Assembly (NCBI GenBank): GCA_015179045.1
Contig: WHUZ01000009.1
Span: 682,001-746,000, forward strand
Direction: 5' to 3'
Source: Kalaharituber pfeilii
Lineage: Eukaryota > Ascomycota > Pezizomycetes > Pezizales > Pezizaceae
Length of the DNA: 64,000 nt
This document shows, in pieces, positions 20,341-30,950 of this stretch (position 1 is its first letter; each line of letters begins with the position of its first letter). Below the pieces are notes generated by a model. The model did not search any database. It was not told where the DNA came from and worked only from the letters and a program-made list of their open reading frames with translations. The position numbers and the translations under genes are program-made.

Positions 20341-20708
20341 TTTTTATTTTTTTTATATCATTACTCGCATGCCGCAGTATGGGCTATGGCGAGGTATTAA
20401 TTAAAGAAAGAAAATTAACCGTCACTAAATACATGTGGTGCCCGCAATACTCATACATGGTGCGGGTAGAATGTACACACTGGCCAATACAGCCTATTTC
20501 CTCTGTCTGTCCGGCTCGTATTGAGTGGTCCTCAACCATTTCCCACCTAACCTAACTCTGTCTACGCCCGTCGCTGCCTCCAAGTACACCACGACCGAGC
20601 TGGTCATTTTTCCTTCTTCCAGTAGCGCCGTCTTTCGTCTCAGCCACCTTATCCCCACAGTCTTGCCTAGCCTATCATTCCCGGACTCCAACCATTTCCG
20701 GACCTTCC
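20341..20708 (-). mobile_element. 5'-truncated family A half-LINE
   Basis: The T-run and tail hairpin (one arm diverged) are at 20341-20392, followed by the GC stem. The ORF1 end reads LGKVRKWLESGNDRLGK to YEPDRQRK and a stop. It is truncated just upstream of LGKV. No clear duplication is found. Confidence 0.8.
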
Positions 20709-20715
20709 CTAAATA

Positions 20716-20910
20716 TACATCACTATGTTCACTCTCATTCTCCTGGTTAGTACATTGACCAGCATTGCTTTTATTATAAGAATAAGAACATTTAACCTTT
20801 TGACATATGCATGTACAACGAAGAGAAGAACAGGTACCTAGACAAGAACATGAAATTTTGTCTTGACAAGTTTTATCATGATGAGGTTGCTTAAAGTGGG
20901 TACTTGGCAC
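20716..20910 (-). CDS. Cysteine-cluster reading frame, likely transposase-associated
   Basis: About 65 codons read MPSTHFKQPHHDKTCQDK and then a cluster of ten cysteines in short CxC-type spacing (SCSCLGTC, RCTCIC). The frame runs into the truncated LINE ORF1 at 20708, so it is cut. CxC cysteine clusters are known beside some fungal DNA transposases (KDZ type), and the position inside an inverted-repeat element fits that, but the match is by pattern only. Confidence 0.3.
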
Positions 20911-21105
20911 TTGCAGGGCTCTTATTATCTACTGTTTCTGGTAATACAACCACCAAACTTTTCATTCTTGGCATCAACGCAATCCCTGTTACTGCCACAA
21001 TATAATACCAGAATGGCGGAGGATTCCGGAAATCTCTACCTATGAAGATAACACTCCAAAATTTCGCTTAGAGTAAGAAGAATACTAGAAGCATATTTCG
21101 TAATA

Positions 21106-21848
21106 GGCGGATTTTGCAACGTCCGGGTAAAGCAATTCGGGTAATTATTAATCACGGTTGCTTTAGCAACGAATTGTTTGTGGCTGGTGTAGCAGATTAA
21201 ATAACCGAACTTTGCGGGTTAACTCCCCCATCCGAGAAAATTTTATTCTCAACACCAGAATTATTTTATGACTTGAGAAAGCTAGTATGTCTTCTCAAGA
21301 CCCTTCTCAATCATCAGAGACTCCTATTCCTCCAAACCGTCTATGTGGGCGGCCACGAACAGCTACTCCATCGAGCCAATCTGTAGCATCCTCCGAGGCT
21401 TTACGCACTCGATTAAATGAGTAAGAAAAACTTTATTTGGCCCGTTTATGTGTCCAGAATCAAGCAGAGCATCAGCCTGGACAAAAAGGAAAGTTTTGAG
21501 AGAGAATTAAGATTCTCTTGAGTGATGAAATTGGAAAAGATGCAACAATCATATGCATGCTTGAAAGAGCCCATGCTGCGACATCGGTAGCTGCTGCTAC
21601 AGCAGCAGCCTGTCTTCTCTTGCATGGTATAATTGCCATATTGTATCTCTGTAGAGGCGTGGTTGTCTGTGGGTAGTAGAGAGGCGGTGTTGGAGCATGG
21701 GTAGTATAGAGTGCAAGAAAAACAATAGCCGCAAAAGTGGTCTCAAAAACGCTGCAAAATCTATGCATAGTTCTTGGTTATAGAAATATTACTAATACTA
21801 TTTTTCAAGTTAACCGAAAGACTTTACCCGCGACATTGCAAAATCCGC
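21106..21848. mobile_element. Pogo/Tc1-like MITE, 743 bp
   Basis: TA flanks both ends (21104-21105 and 21849-21850). The termini GGCGGATTTTGCAAYGTC and an adjacent GGGTAAAG are inverted copies. A short plus-strand frame at 21287 (MSSQDPSQSSETPIPP) and remnants downstream may descend from a transposase N-terminus. No catalytic domain remains. Confidence 0.75.
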
Positions 21849-22609
21849 CTAATTTTCTTCTAGTGTTTCGGTTAACAATAATTAAGTTATGATTACAAAT
21901 TGGTATTCTTAACTATAGCAGTCCAGAAGCGTAGTGAATTATTAATTAAACTGTCTGTATTATCTTCTAGTATGTGGTAAGAAGTAGCAACTTGCTACTC
22001 ATATTAGCAACTTATCACCGACAGCAACTTTCAAGTGGCAACTTGTAGGTGGCAACTTGTCAGTGGCAATAGGGCTGTGCTAGCACACAGTAACTGGCTT
22101 ATCAATTAACGCTGGTAGCAGAATGTTTCTCTATACTCAATCACTGGTAGTACGTAGAGGTACCTAGTGGTACTTGTACTAAACCAGTGTTCGTCGGTGG
22201 GCTGGCCCATTCGCGAATCAGCCAGCCCACCGACGAATTGGCCGATTCGCGAATGGGCCTGGCCGGTTCGCGAACCGCAATGTTCGTCGGTAGGCCAGAA
22301 CATGCATACAATGCACGAGTTAAGCTGATACAAGACAAGCTGATGCTGTCACTATGTTTAGCTGTTGTTACCACTGCATATGTCCAGCAACACAGCCTCA
22401 TGTCTTGGCTCAGCTACTTTGGCAAACTCATGCTCTTTTTTTTCTTTTTTTTTTTATATCAATACTCGCTTGCCGCCCTAAGGGCTATGGCGAGGGTTTT
22501 TATTAAAAAACTCCAAAAAGAACGAAAGAAGTAAGCAACTTTAAATACATGATGCCCGCGGTTTACATAGTGTTGCGGGGGGAGCGGCCAGTCCGTCTCA
22601 TCTCCTTCC

Positions 22610-23170
22610 TCATCTCCGTCCCCTATCCGCCTCGTACTGGCTCACTTTCAACCATCTTCCTCCGAGTCGCACCTTGTCGATGTCCTGTTGGCCTTCCAGA
22701 TAAACCACTATGGAGCTCGTCTTCTTCCCCTCTCCAACTAGTAGGTCCTTCTTTCTCAACCAACGAATCCCAACCACCTTCTTCAGGTCCTTGTTGTCTG
22801 CAACCAGCCATCGCTGTACGTTCCCCAGATCCTTCCTCAATGCTACCCCATGTACAACGATTCCAGTCTTGACAGAGGTCTTGGTGGTGGCACGGTGTCG
22901 CCGGAACGCTTCTTGCTGGGTCGGAAGCTTCCGTCTTGGCTTGTGTGGCGACGGTGGTGGTGTGTTCGGTGATGATGGTGCCGGCACCGGTGGCGGCGAT
23001 AGCTGTGGTGCCGGTGCGGGTGACGGCGGTGCGGGTGGTGGTGCTCCCGAAGCTGCGATCTTTTTTGCCTCCTCATCGCTGAGTCGGCGTTTTATTTCGT
23101 AGGGCTGATTGGGAGCGGGCGTCTTCCCCTTCCTCTTCCTGTTGCCGGAGGTGTTGCCGTCACGTGGCAC
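22610..23170 (-). CDS. LINE ORF1 C-terminal frame, second copy
   Basis: A 186-codon frame starts near MPRDGNTSGNRKRKGK. It has EIKRRLSDEEAKKIAASG, a Pro-rich linker with His-rich codons on the alternative frame, and the RRM-like end GIVVHGVALRKDLGNVQRWL to VSQYEADRGRR and a stop. It differs from the 15866-16639 copy throughout, so the two half-LINEs are not recent duplicates. It is split from its N-terminal part by the family B insertion and probably dead. Confidence 0.7.
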   Translation of the reverse strand: MPRDGNTSGNRKRKGKTPAPNQPYEIKRRLSDEEAKKIAASGAPPPAPPSPAPAPQLSPPPVPAPSSPNTPPPSPHKPRRKLPTQQEAFRRHRATTKTSVKTGIVVHGVALRKDLGNVQRWLVADNKDLKKVVGIRWLRKKDLLVGEGKKTSSIVVYLEGQQDIDKVRLGGRWLKVSQYEADRGRR

Positions 23171-23371
23171 AGGTGGGTCCGCCTTTTCCTTCCCCTTCCG
23201 GTCGGCGGGTGGCGCCGGCGGGATGTCTATGCACGTGATGGGGCTGGGCCCCAGAGGCTGTGCTGGCGGTGGTGGTGGAGGCGGTGGTGGCGGCGGTGGC
23301 GGCGGCGGTGGAGGTGGTGATGGCCCCGTGTGTACACACGTGATGGGGCTAAGCCCCAGCTTCTGTGGTGA

Positions 23372-23539
23372 TTTTTTTTTTTTTTTTTTTTTTTTATTTT
23401 AAATCACATAACCCCGCTTGTAGCACTAAGCCATGGCAGGGTCCCTGGGCAAGCCCTCATAGCCCGGAGACAGGCTAAACTAACTCTCTACATACATGGC
23501 CCCCACGCGCCGTCGCCCCCCGCTCTCCTAGCTTCTAGA
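23372..23539 (-). mobile_element. Family B copy inside the half-LINE
   Basis: AGCTTCTGTGGTGA is found at 23358-23371 and 23540-23553. On the minus strand it has GCCTGTCTCCGGGC, GCTTGCCCAGGGACC, the CCCTGCCATGG hairpin, TTATGTGATTT and poly(A). Confidence 0.95.
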
Positions 23540-24639
23540 AGCTTCTGTGGTGAAGGTCGTGGTGGAGCCAGGTGAGGGTAGGGGGCGGGTTTGCCATGGT
23601 CGTCGAAGGTGATCCCGAGGTAGTCTCCCTTCTTCGGGGGTTCAGCCGCAGCATTCTCTCCCCACATGTTCCGTTTCCAGTATTCGACGAGGGTTTCGAA
23701 AAAGGCTTCCTTCTCCTCGTCTCTCATGGCCGTCCAAGCCCGGGGCCTCCTAGCCGGTGTCGGTGGGTACCTCCCCTTTGGCGGCATGCTTATTGGCTTA
23801 TGCGTGTGGGGCTTGGCGCCGGGGTGGTGTGGTGGCAACGGGGTGTTGAGCTGAAGATTCCTCGCGATTTTGCCCCTCGGGGGAAAACCGCAGATTCGGG
23901 TATTGGGGAAAGAAAATTAGATCAAAGTGCTCAGCGCGCTGAGAACTTTCGATCTATGTAGGTTTCAGCGGGGGGAGCGTTGTGGTTGTGGAGTCGCTTC
24001 CAAACGCTCGTCCTGTGGTGGTTGTTGTCGGTGTCTAAACTCATGCTCGTGACAACGTCATAAGTCTGATAACTATGTCATATATTTTAATGACTCCCTG
24101 TATATAAATCATTGTTTTTCTCTCTCATGTTCAGTATCAATTAAGCCATTAGACGACACAGGTCTATTTTTACAACATATACGTACTAGTAGATTAGCGG
24201 TCGCTTGTATCGTTTAGTGACACTTATCCCGGCTTCCGTCCAGTCAGAAAGTGACTGGACAGAGACATTCCGTGTTCTCCCTGCTCATCCTCATATCTCT
24301 CTACTTGTCTTTGAACTCCCAGTCGATTCATCTGACAGTCAGCAATGGCCAGGTTCATTACTGAATGCCTCCTTTGACTGCTACTGCTTGTCTGGTCTTA
24401 CTACAATTCCACTTATGCTTCACTTGTATTAAATAAAATGTTGCTGCATTTCTGGGATGTCTCTGGACAGTTCTTTTGGACTGTCCTAACTGTCCTGACT
24501 GTCCCGGAGGTTGCATAACTGACTGTCCCCTCTTGCATAAGGTGCGGCCGAGCTGACTGTCTCAAACTTGGCCACTAGCGAGAATTCATTTATAAGGCGA
24601 AGTACCTAAATACATGATATGTGCAATACAGAATAATAC

Positions 24640-25290
24640 ATCATACTGATGTAGTAGAAGATACAGTGATACAATCTTGAGTCTCATTACGCTCTACACT
24701 CTCTGCCCAAGCCCGCTTTCGCTGCCTTGTTGCCATTTCAGCTCCTGTCAAAGTAGCCCAACTTTATTTTTACGTTGGGGCAATGTGCCGGAAGATGCGA
24801 CTGGTGCAAAGTGACGAGGTACTGTTGGTACTATAGAATGATCAGTGATTTCGCATTTTAGAGCAATGCTGATATCTTGAACTCGTTTGGCAAAGACCTC
24901 AGCACCTCCCCTTACAGTTCTGAATGGATAAACTCTATATCATGGAGTACCTGTAGAAGCATAGTGTACCCATTCTGCTCATAGTGGTCATGTGGTTGCA
25001 GTGCTACTGGGTCTAGAGAACTTGAAGTCGCACCGGTACCAGTAGTAATTCCACATTCATCGCAGGTAGCAGGCATTATCCAAGAACCGTGTAAAGTAGT
25101 ATGCTCAGCTCATTAATCTGCCAATGAGGCTGCAGGAGCTGGATTGGAATAGGTGGTCTGGTGCTCACGAGATCTAGACTAATGAAGCGATGGATGCAAG
25201 GTAGTCCATACTGTGAAATTATGGTACAAGTACAGATTTTAGTGTTATTGCAATTTTTGGCAGGCTCCCACTCAATCTTGACGAAATTGA
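24640..25290 (-). pseudogene. MULE transposase C-terminal relic with SWIM-type zinc finger
   Basis: The minus strand reads, with stops, NFVKIEWEPAKN, then ICTCTIISQYGLPCIHRF. This is the CxC..GLPCxH pattern of the SWIM finger that ends many MULE transposases. PPIPIQLLQPHWQI follows, and further down KAGLGREC. It lies outside the duplication of the 17906-24272 element, so it is a third, separate MULE copy. Confidence 0.6.
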
Positions 25291-26969
25291 TAGCTGTGAT
25301 AGTAATTCGTCCAATAAGATGTATAAAAATCTAAATGTCTAGGAATTGTAGTATCTTTATTCTAGATTTAGCTTTCTCCTTATTTAGTTATCTGATTGCT
25401 TGTTTTAGGTACTCGGGAGGATATAATGTAGCTTATTCTATAGTAATCTATGGATTCAAGAATTGTATGATAACAATATAGTAATATTCATTACATTGAG
25501 TAGAATATACTTCAAGATTAGTATAATGTTGAGTATAGCTATATAATATCTAAATTACATATAAGTAAAACTTTATTATAAATAGAAAAACAAGCTATCA
25601 TAATTATTAACTTGTATATATCTATTGCATTAGTTATATACAATATAAAACTAAGTAGTAAAGAAGTATTATATAAGAGATGTATATATTCTACTCTATT
25701 TTTAGTTAGCTACTCTATCTTTTTAGCTAGACTATTACTACTTAAGTGCTACTACTAGAGTGTTTAATCAACCTCAACAAGTAGGCTGGTGGTAATAGTT
25801 CGTCGAGCATAGTATAAGTAACTACTAAGATTAACAACCTTGGTTACTGACTATAATCGGCAGTCCTGTTTCGCAAAAGATATTGCACAATAACTTCTTC
25901 TATTTTTTTCATTGTCTTTTGTATAGGCGTCGGAGTTATGATTGTATTATTAGCATGAGATCTGTATTAAGGCATTTCAGATTTCTTATCAATGTCGCAT
26001 TATTTTCATGTATGGGTTGGTCAACTGATAAGGCTTTTTCACTTGGCATTTCAGGGTCTGGCTTGATCCCCAGGCACCGTTTGAACAGGATTAACTATAC
26101 TGTCCTGAAAGAACTATTTCTGTATAAAGAGAAGCTGGACCCACTGGAGTTAGAGGGGCAAGAACCCGGAACTCGACTCTAACAAATATAACGCTTAATT
26201 ACTTCTTAACTACTTCGCTTCCATAGCGACTCTTTACTTAGTTAATTAGTAGACGGCTTACCTTACGTATCCCGTAACATCATGTACAGATGTCTCTAAT
26301 CATACTGGTCACCTTAAATCTATACATGGCTAGTGTCAGTTATCTCTACATATGTACAATCAAAATACTGACTAGATTGAGATATTTTAAACCTTCCATA
26401 AGGAACCAATAGGAGCATTTCAAAGAGGAACAACAAGTCAATAAGAGAATACTACTGAAGAGAGTACAGAGAAGCTCTCCTGGGCAGAAGAAGGAAATTC
26501 CACCCATAGAGCACTCAAAAGTTCAGGATATCTTTATAAAGTTGATGGAGATATATGAGATACTTGAGAACTGTTACGGATTCACCGCAACTGTAGGGCG
26601 GGCGGTTGGTGGATGTGCGCGCGCATACAGTATGTGCACATATGCAACGTAGGCGATATGCGACAGCCAGGTGCTGGCGTCGCAGTCGCGAAATGTACTA
26701 TATGAGCTATGCAGAGGACTAGCGAGTATCGCTGGTCAAGTATCTTTTTGGCCTGGCGGACGGTAACTCTCTGCATTTACTACATCTGTTACAAGAACGT
26801 CATAGTAGCCACCCCTCAGAGGTACTATACAAGAAAAATATCAGGAAACATTCCATATCGTAATAGAGGATATTCAGTTTCATGTAGCACTAGTGGGAGT
26901 AGGCAAGAGCTTGCTATCATAAAAGGTATAGGAACTATAGCTCAGTGAGATCAGAGTACTGTAGTTATT
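25291..26969. other. AT-rich relic DNA without genes
   Basis: About 25300-25800 is strongly AT-rich with many TA steps and no ORF. A frame at 25883-26182 has no family features. TGTTACGG at 26572 starts a stretch similar in its first bases to the LTRs at 6467 and 29157, so an LTR piece is likely at about 26572-26950. Confidence 0.4.
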
Positions 26970-26982
26970 TAGATAGTACCAA

Positions 26983-27102
26983 TTTTTTTTTTTTTTTTTA
27001 ATATCATTACTCGCATGCCGCCCTATGGGCTATGGCGAGGTATTTATTAAAGAAAAGAAAAGAAAAGAAGTAACTGTGACTAAATACATGTGGTACCCGC
27101 GA
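26983..27102 (-). mobile_element. Family A insertion truncated inside the ORF1-3' UTR hairpin
   Basis: TAGATAGTACCAA is at 26970-26982 and 27103-27115. The element runs from the tail to GTGGTACCCGCGA, stopping within the same GC stem as the copy at 7407-7524. Confidence 0.95.
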
Positions 27103-27115
27103 TAGATAGTACCAA

Positions 27116-27727
27116 GACCTATGTTACAACAAAGTAGTGCTTCACTAGTAAACTTATATTAGTGAGAAGATTAGTACTGCCTAAGCAAGTTTATCGGCCT
27201 TTTCTTTAGAATTAAGCTTTGTAATTAGTGAAGAGAGAGAGAAGGCTAGAGGTGATCATGATTAGTTGTTCTCTTCCTATTTGTAGACCAAGACATTTTA
27301 AGCAGTAGTAGTAATGCTGCAAAACCAATTGAATTGTACTACTTATAGTCATTATAAGGTAACTCTAGGCACTAAATAGTATACTGCTCTAACAACTACA
27401 AGATACATGGGAGTTCTAGCACTAGCAGTAGAAGAATCATAGGAATAGGTAGAAGAAAGGAAAGTAAAAGTATATAGAAATAGAATCCGAAGGGAATGTA
27501 GGGCTGTTCTGCTTTATAAAAGAGTAGGAGAAGTTTAATTACAGGTAGAAGACAGTTTACAGTCAAGGAGGTAATGGAGTGGAGGCAGTTTAAGGACTTT
27601 CAAACTATAGAGGTGAAACGTATGCTGTTGCAAGTAGGCAAAAATGCAGAAGACCTAATAGATGCAAAGGGAATATTGGGGCTGTATGAGGCTTACAGTT
27701 GTGCAGAGGCGGTTGAGTATGAGTTCC
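27116..27727. other. No gene recognised
   Basis: A/G-rich sequence with short frames. It resembles 29014-29156 and 29830-30260 in style and may be an internal LTR-retrotransposon remnant. Confidence 0.3.
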
Positions 27728-27739
27728 AAGTACAATAGG

Positions 27740-29001
27740 TACCTCGCCATAGCCCACTGGGTATGCAAAAGGAGCACCGGCGGAGAGAAAAATGAAACAG
27801 CTGGAAGGCTGGCAATACACGGTCGCCAGAGACATCACCGGAGCCCCTTGGGGCACTAGGAGGGACGTTGTGGAGGGAATAGCGAACTTGGAATCGGTGG
27901 AGACCTTTGTATATGGGGAGAGAGATAGAGTAGAAGCCCGAACGTTGAGATTCCCACAGGAACAGATTAGGGACCCACAACCTGACGCCAAGTACCTTCG
28001 AGGCTCACTGTCACACCGGGAACCCTTACCGTTACACACGTTCCCCATCCAGCCGAGCGACCTGAGCAAGGAGGAATGGGAAGTAGTCATCCAGAAAGAA
28101 GAGGAGGAGGGATGGGAGAGTGTATACACGGACGGGAGTCGGATAGACAACTCCACGGGGGCAGGAACATACCGGCAGCAGACGGACCAAGCCTACTACC
28201 TAGGAAGACAAAGCACCGTAAACGATGGGGAAATGCTAGCCATTAGCTACGCACTACAACACGAGGGGGAGATCCTAATCGTCACGGACTCACACACCGC
28301 GGTAGCCCGGCTACAGAGGATAGCCGGGGGAAATCCAACAGTAGACGGAGCATCACAGGCAGTTCGTGAACAGTGGGAGAAGAGAATCGCAAGAGGCGAC
28401 CTGGATCTCGCGATAACCTGGGTAAAAGGACACAAAGGCATCAAGGGTAATACGGAAGCAGACAAAGCAGCCAAGGTCGGCACCGCACTACAGTGTGAAG
28501 ACGAAATAGTGACGGAAGCGGGAATATGACAGGAAGGCAAAGCACTCCGAGCCGAGGAGAGGAAGCGCCTGGATCTTTCATATCGACCACTACAGGACTT
28601 AGATAACCGCCGACTGGTATCAACCTTGGCGGGCATCCTCGGGAATAAAGGACTGAAGGAATGGAGATATGGAATAGGAAAGGCGGACTCACCTGAGTGC
28701 AGGTGGTTCGGAAAGGCCCCGGAGAACTTCAAGCATATAGCCACCAACTGCCAACCATGGAAGAACAGAATGCCCAAAGGGGCGGAGGGACTATTACAGC
28801 CAAAGGGGGGGGGGGGGGGGGGGCGGAAGCAGCCAAGGTACTTTTATGGGCAGGGAAAGAGTAAAGGGTTCCGGTTACGAGTCAATTTTCTTTTCTTGTT
28901 AGTTTATTTTCTTTTCCCTAAGTATGTATCTAAAATACCCTCGCTATAGCCTTACAGGCGGCATGCGAGTAATGAAATAAAAAAAATAAAAAAAAAAAAA
29001 A
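27740..29001 (+). mobile_element. LINE ORF2 3' fragment with well-preserved RNase H
   Basis: AAGTACARTAGG is duplicated at 27728-27739 and 29002-29013. It is truncated on the 5' side. The first 22 bases (TACCTCGCCATAGCCCACTG..) match the element's own 3' tail rather than ORF2. RNase H and the finger follow, then a 19-base G-run at 28805-28823, a 3' UTR and the family A tail with A-run. Confidence 0.9.
27792..28529 (+). CDS. RNase H domain of a LINE ORF2 (fragment)
   Basis: A 245-codon frame. Residues from about 110 on form a type I RNase H: SVYTDGSRID (first Asp), VNDGEMLAISYAL (Glu), ILIVTDSHTAVARLQ (Asp), DLAITWVKGHKGIKGNTEADKAAK (His and last Asp). All catalytic acids are in place. The upstream part resembles the connector after reverse transcriptase. 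The frame stops at a TGA at 28527-28529, after which homology continues (LDLSYRPLQDL, LAGILGNKGLKEWRYGIGK, a CxWFG..H..NCxxW finger whose second Cys is changed). It is therefore a broken fragment. The reverse transcriptase is not present anywhere in the window. Confidence 0.85.
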   Translation: MKQLEGWQYTVARDITGAPWGTRRDVVEGIANLESVETFVYGERDRVEARTLRFPQEQIRDPQPDAKYLRGSLSHREPLPLHTFPIQPSDLSKEEWEVVIQKEEEEGWESVYTDGSRIDNSTGAGTYRQQTDQAYYLGRQSTVNDGEMLAISYALQHEGEILIVTDSHTAVARLQRIAGGNPTVDGASQAVREQWEKRIARGDLDLAITWVKGHKGIKGNTEADKAAKVGTALQCEDEIVTEAGI

Positions 29002-29156
29002 AAGTACAGTAGGCAAGTGATGCAGCATGGACCAAATAGGGATAGAATATCAGTAGGGAAATTGCAATCTAAGAGGGAGATATTGAGCAGAGCAATAAGG
29101 TTAGGAGAGTTACTAGGAAGGATGATATTGAGGATATTATTTCTGTAGATAGTAGA

Positions 29157-29818
29157 TGTTACGGGCGTGAGGGGCTAGGCTCCGGTGGGCGCTGGAAGGT
29201 ACTGGATGTTACGGCTACGGAGGCGTGTATACGGCGGGCCGAAATGGCTACGGAGGTGTATATGCTGCGGGCCGAAATGGCTACGGAGGTGTATATACTG
29301 CGGGCCGGAATGGCTACAGAGGTGTATATATGGCGGGCCGAAATGGCAGCTGTTTGGCGTGGAGCGGGCAGCGGAGCGGAGCGATTCACTAAACGATAGG
29401 TTTCAGAGTTATAGAGAACTTAGAACACCGCTTGTGTCTTGATTCTTCTACCTATGCTATCACCAGCGCTTATATAGACTTAAGCGCCTCATACAATTGA
29501 CAATTCCTTATCAATGCCAATACATGTGGCAACAGGTAAACGTAACAGAAACATGCAACAATAGTACAGACGCAAGATAATGATATGTACTAGTGCATGT
29601 GCGCATATATTAGCTTTTATAAGCCGAGTGCATTGCAGACCGGGAGGTCTTACCATAAACGTTTGACACACACTTCCTTAGCACTACCCTATTCGATAAA
29701 CAAATGAATCTACTGCCAAGCCTAACGGGTGATCAGTCCGGTCTATCAGCATTGGTCTTATGTAACGATTCAGGGTAAGTGTTCCCCTAGTCGGGTAAGT
29801 CTTACCTTAGCCGTAACA
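29157..29818. mobile_element. Solo LTR, about 662 bp
   Basis: It starts TGTTACGG and ends CCGTAACA, a typical short terminal inversion. Flanks GTAGA and CTAGA agree at 4 of 5 positions. It carries four 33-bp units (GGCTACGGAGGTGTATAT type) at about 29212-29346. No pol or gag is next to it. Confidence 0.65.
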
Positions 29819-30280
29819 CTAGAGCAATGTGAACTATCCAAATCCTATATCACAGGAAGGATACTGTGAGTAGACAGCAATCAGCAGGCTGTACCTCCCT
29901 AATCCTAGCAAGAGACTAGAGTTTAATTCAGAATTCCATGGCGATACTCAATAAGGAAGTCAGAAATCAGATAGAAGTAGACTTTGAGACCTATATTACA
30001 GCAGAAGGTATGGCTAGAAAACATAATAGTAAGCTGGTGCAGGATCAGTTAGCAAGAGAGTTATTAGAAATAAAGGATGATGAAGTAGGGGAAGTAGAAG
30101 GAGTAAAAGAGGAAACCAAAGTACTCATAGAAGTGAGTGCAACCCAGGTTCTAGCCTGGCTTTCAATCTGAAGATACTGAAGGAAGCTTAGGGAAGACAA
30201 AAAGGAGCAGCAGCAGAAATTAAAAGAATGAAGTACTGTGTGTATTGGTAAGGCTGCAGCCCACCTAAAAAAAAAAAAAA
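29819..30280. other. No gene recognised
   Basis: A frame at 29938-30171 (MAILNKEVRNQIEVDFETYI) is Glu/Lys-rich and could be a gag-like remnant of the LTR element, but there is no diagnostic motif. Confidence 0.3.
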
Positions 30281-30288
30281 CAGTCATG

Positions 30289-30660
30289 GGCCAGTGTTCC
30301 CAACGGGCCGGCCAGGCCAGGCCAAGGGTATGGCCTGGCCGGCCTGGGCCATAGAAATTTAGGCCGGCCGTGAGGTCCGCCCGCGCCGGTCCGGGCGGCC
30401 TGAATGTTTCAGGCCGGCCCAGCTATATCTGGTTCTTTGTAGGGCGGCGATATATGCAAATTTTTGACTCAAGCCGGCCCAGCTATATCTGGTTCTTTGT
30501 AGGGCGGCGATATATGCAAATTTTTGACTCAAGTATGCATGGCATTTATTCGGAATCCCGACCAGCAGCCTGGGCCAGCCAGCACAAATATGGATGGCCC
30601 GGCCACTCATCTTGGAATGTGGACCACTGGCTGGCCCCGAACAGAGCCACAATTCCCTGA
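30289..30660. repeat. GC-rich palindromic block with a perfect 60-bp tandem duplication
   Basis: GGCCGGCC-type palindromes fill 30300-30415. Then a 60-bp unit starting CCGGCCCAGCTATATCTGG occurs twice without a mismatch (30414-30473 and 30474-30533). The palindromes recall the terminus at 47290-47330 and the element at 19860-22306. It may be one end of a DNA transposon. Confidence 0.6.
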
Positions 30661-30950
30661 AAAATGAAAGTATTGGGAAGCAGAAGTCTGGATTATAAAT
30701 ACCAGCCCATTCATTTAGCTCGCCAGCAAGGTGCATGGAATGTCTGTTCTGGTGGTTGAGATATATGCTCTCTTCGGTCTTCAGTTTTAATGTAGAACGT
30801 GCGTCAGGAGGTGGTTTACGCCCGCCGTATTGGGCCTTCCCAAAAAAGCACTCCAAAGTTTTAGCAGGAGTAATGAAGTAACCTCAAGTATGCTTGATAG
30901 CTTTTTATCCTGTTCTCGTACCCCGCCTAAAAAGACGGGTATATTATTAG

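Larger units (their letters stand above)
19860..22306. mobile_element. Inverted-repeat element with palindromic ends, later invaded
   Basis: TGCATGTTCTGGCC at 19860-19873 is inverted at 22293-22306. Next to each terminus are overlapping palindromes such as CCGGTTCGCGAACCGG and CGACGAACATT. The termini occur nowhere else in the window. The inside holds family A insertions (20045-20219, 20341-20708), a Cys-rich frame (20716-20910) and a pogo-like MITE (21106-21848). No duplication is clear, so family and exact ends are uncertain. Confidence 0.5.
22436..24036 (-). mobile_element. Complete family A half-LINE with a nested family B copy
   Basis: AAACTCATGCTC flanks it at 22424-22435 and 24037-24048. 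Sense order on minus: 5' UTR to about 23840; an ORF1 N-terminal frame at 23488-23838 (DEEKEAFFETLVEYWKRNMW); a Pro/His-rich linker with LGLSP motifs, split by a family B insertion at 23372-23539; the C-terminal RRM-like frame 22610-23170; the GC stem; and the tail. Without the nested insertion it is about 1.43 kb, close to the 15697-17231 copy. Shared 5' ends (GTTGTTGTC on plus) suggest both are full length. Confidence 0.9.
17906..24272. mobile_element. MULE shell with 9-bp target duplication, filled with nested insertions
   Basis: TGTTCTCCC occurs directly outside both ends (17897-17905 and 24273-24281), the 9-bp duplication typical of Mutator-like elements. The termini are inverted copies beginning CGGAATGTCTCTGTCCAGTCA and about 90-100 bp long (17906-18003 and 24185-24272). 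Each holds an 11-bp stem hairpin CTGTCCAGTCA/TGACTGGACAG. Inside are the 18065-18330 repeat, a hAT-like MITE, MULE-type sequence at 18966-19850, an inverted-repeat element (19860-22306) and family A insertions. No intact transposase remains. Confidence 0.85.

Noticed and set aside
28805..28823. 19-base G-run as a G-quadruplex element
   Set aside because: It lies in a coding-derived AAG/GGG-rich part of a dead LINE and may be a length artefact. The related copy at 39040 has a shorter run.
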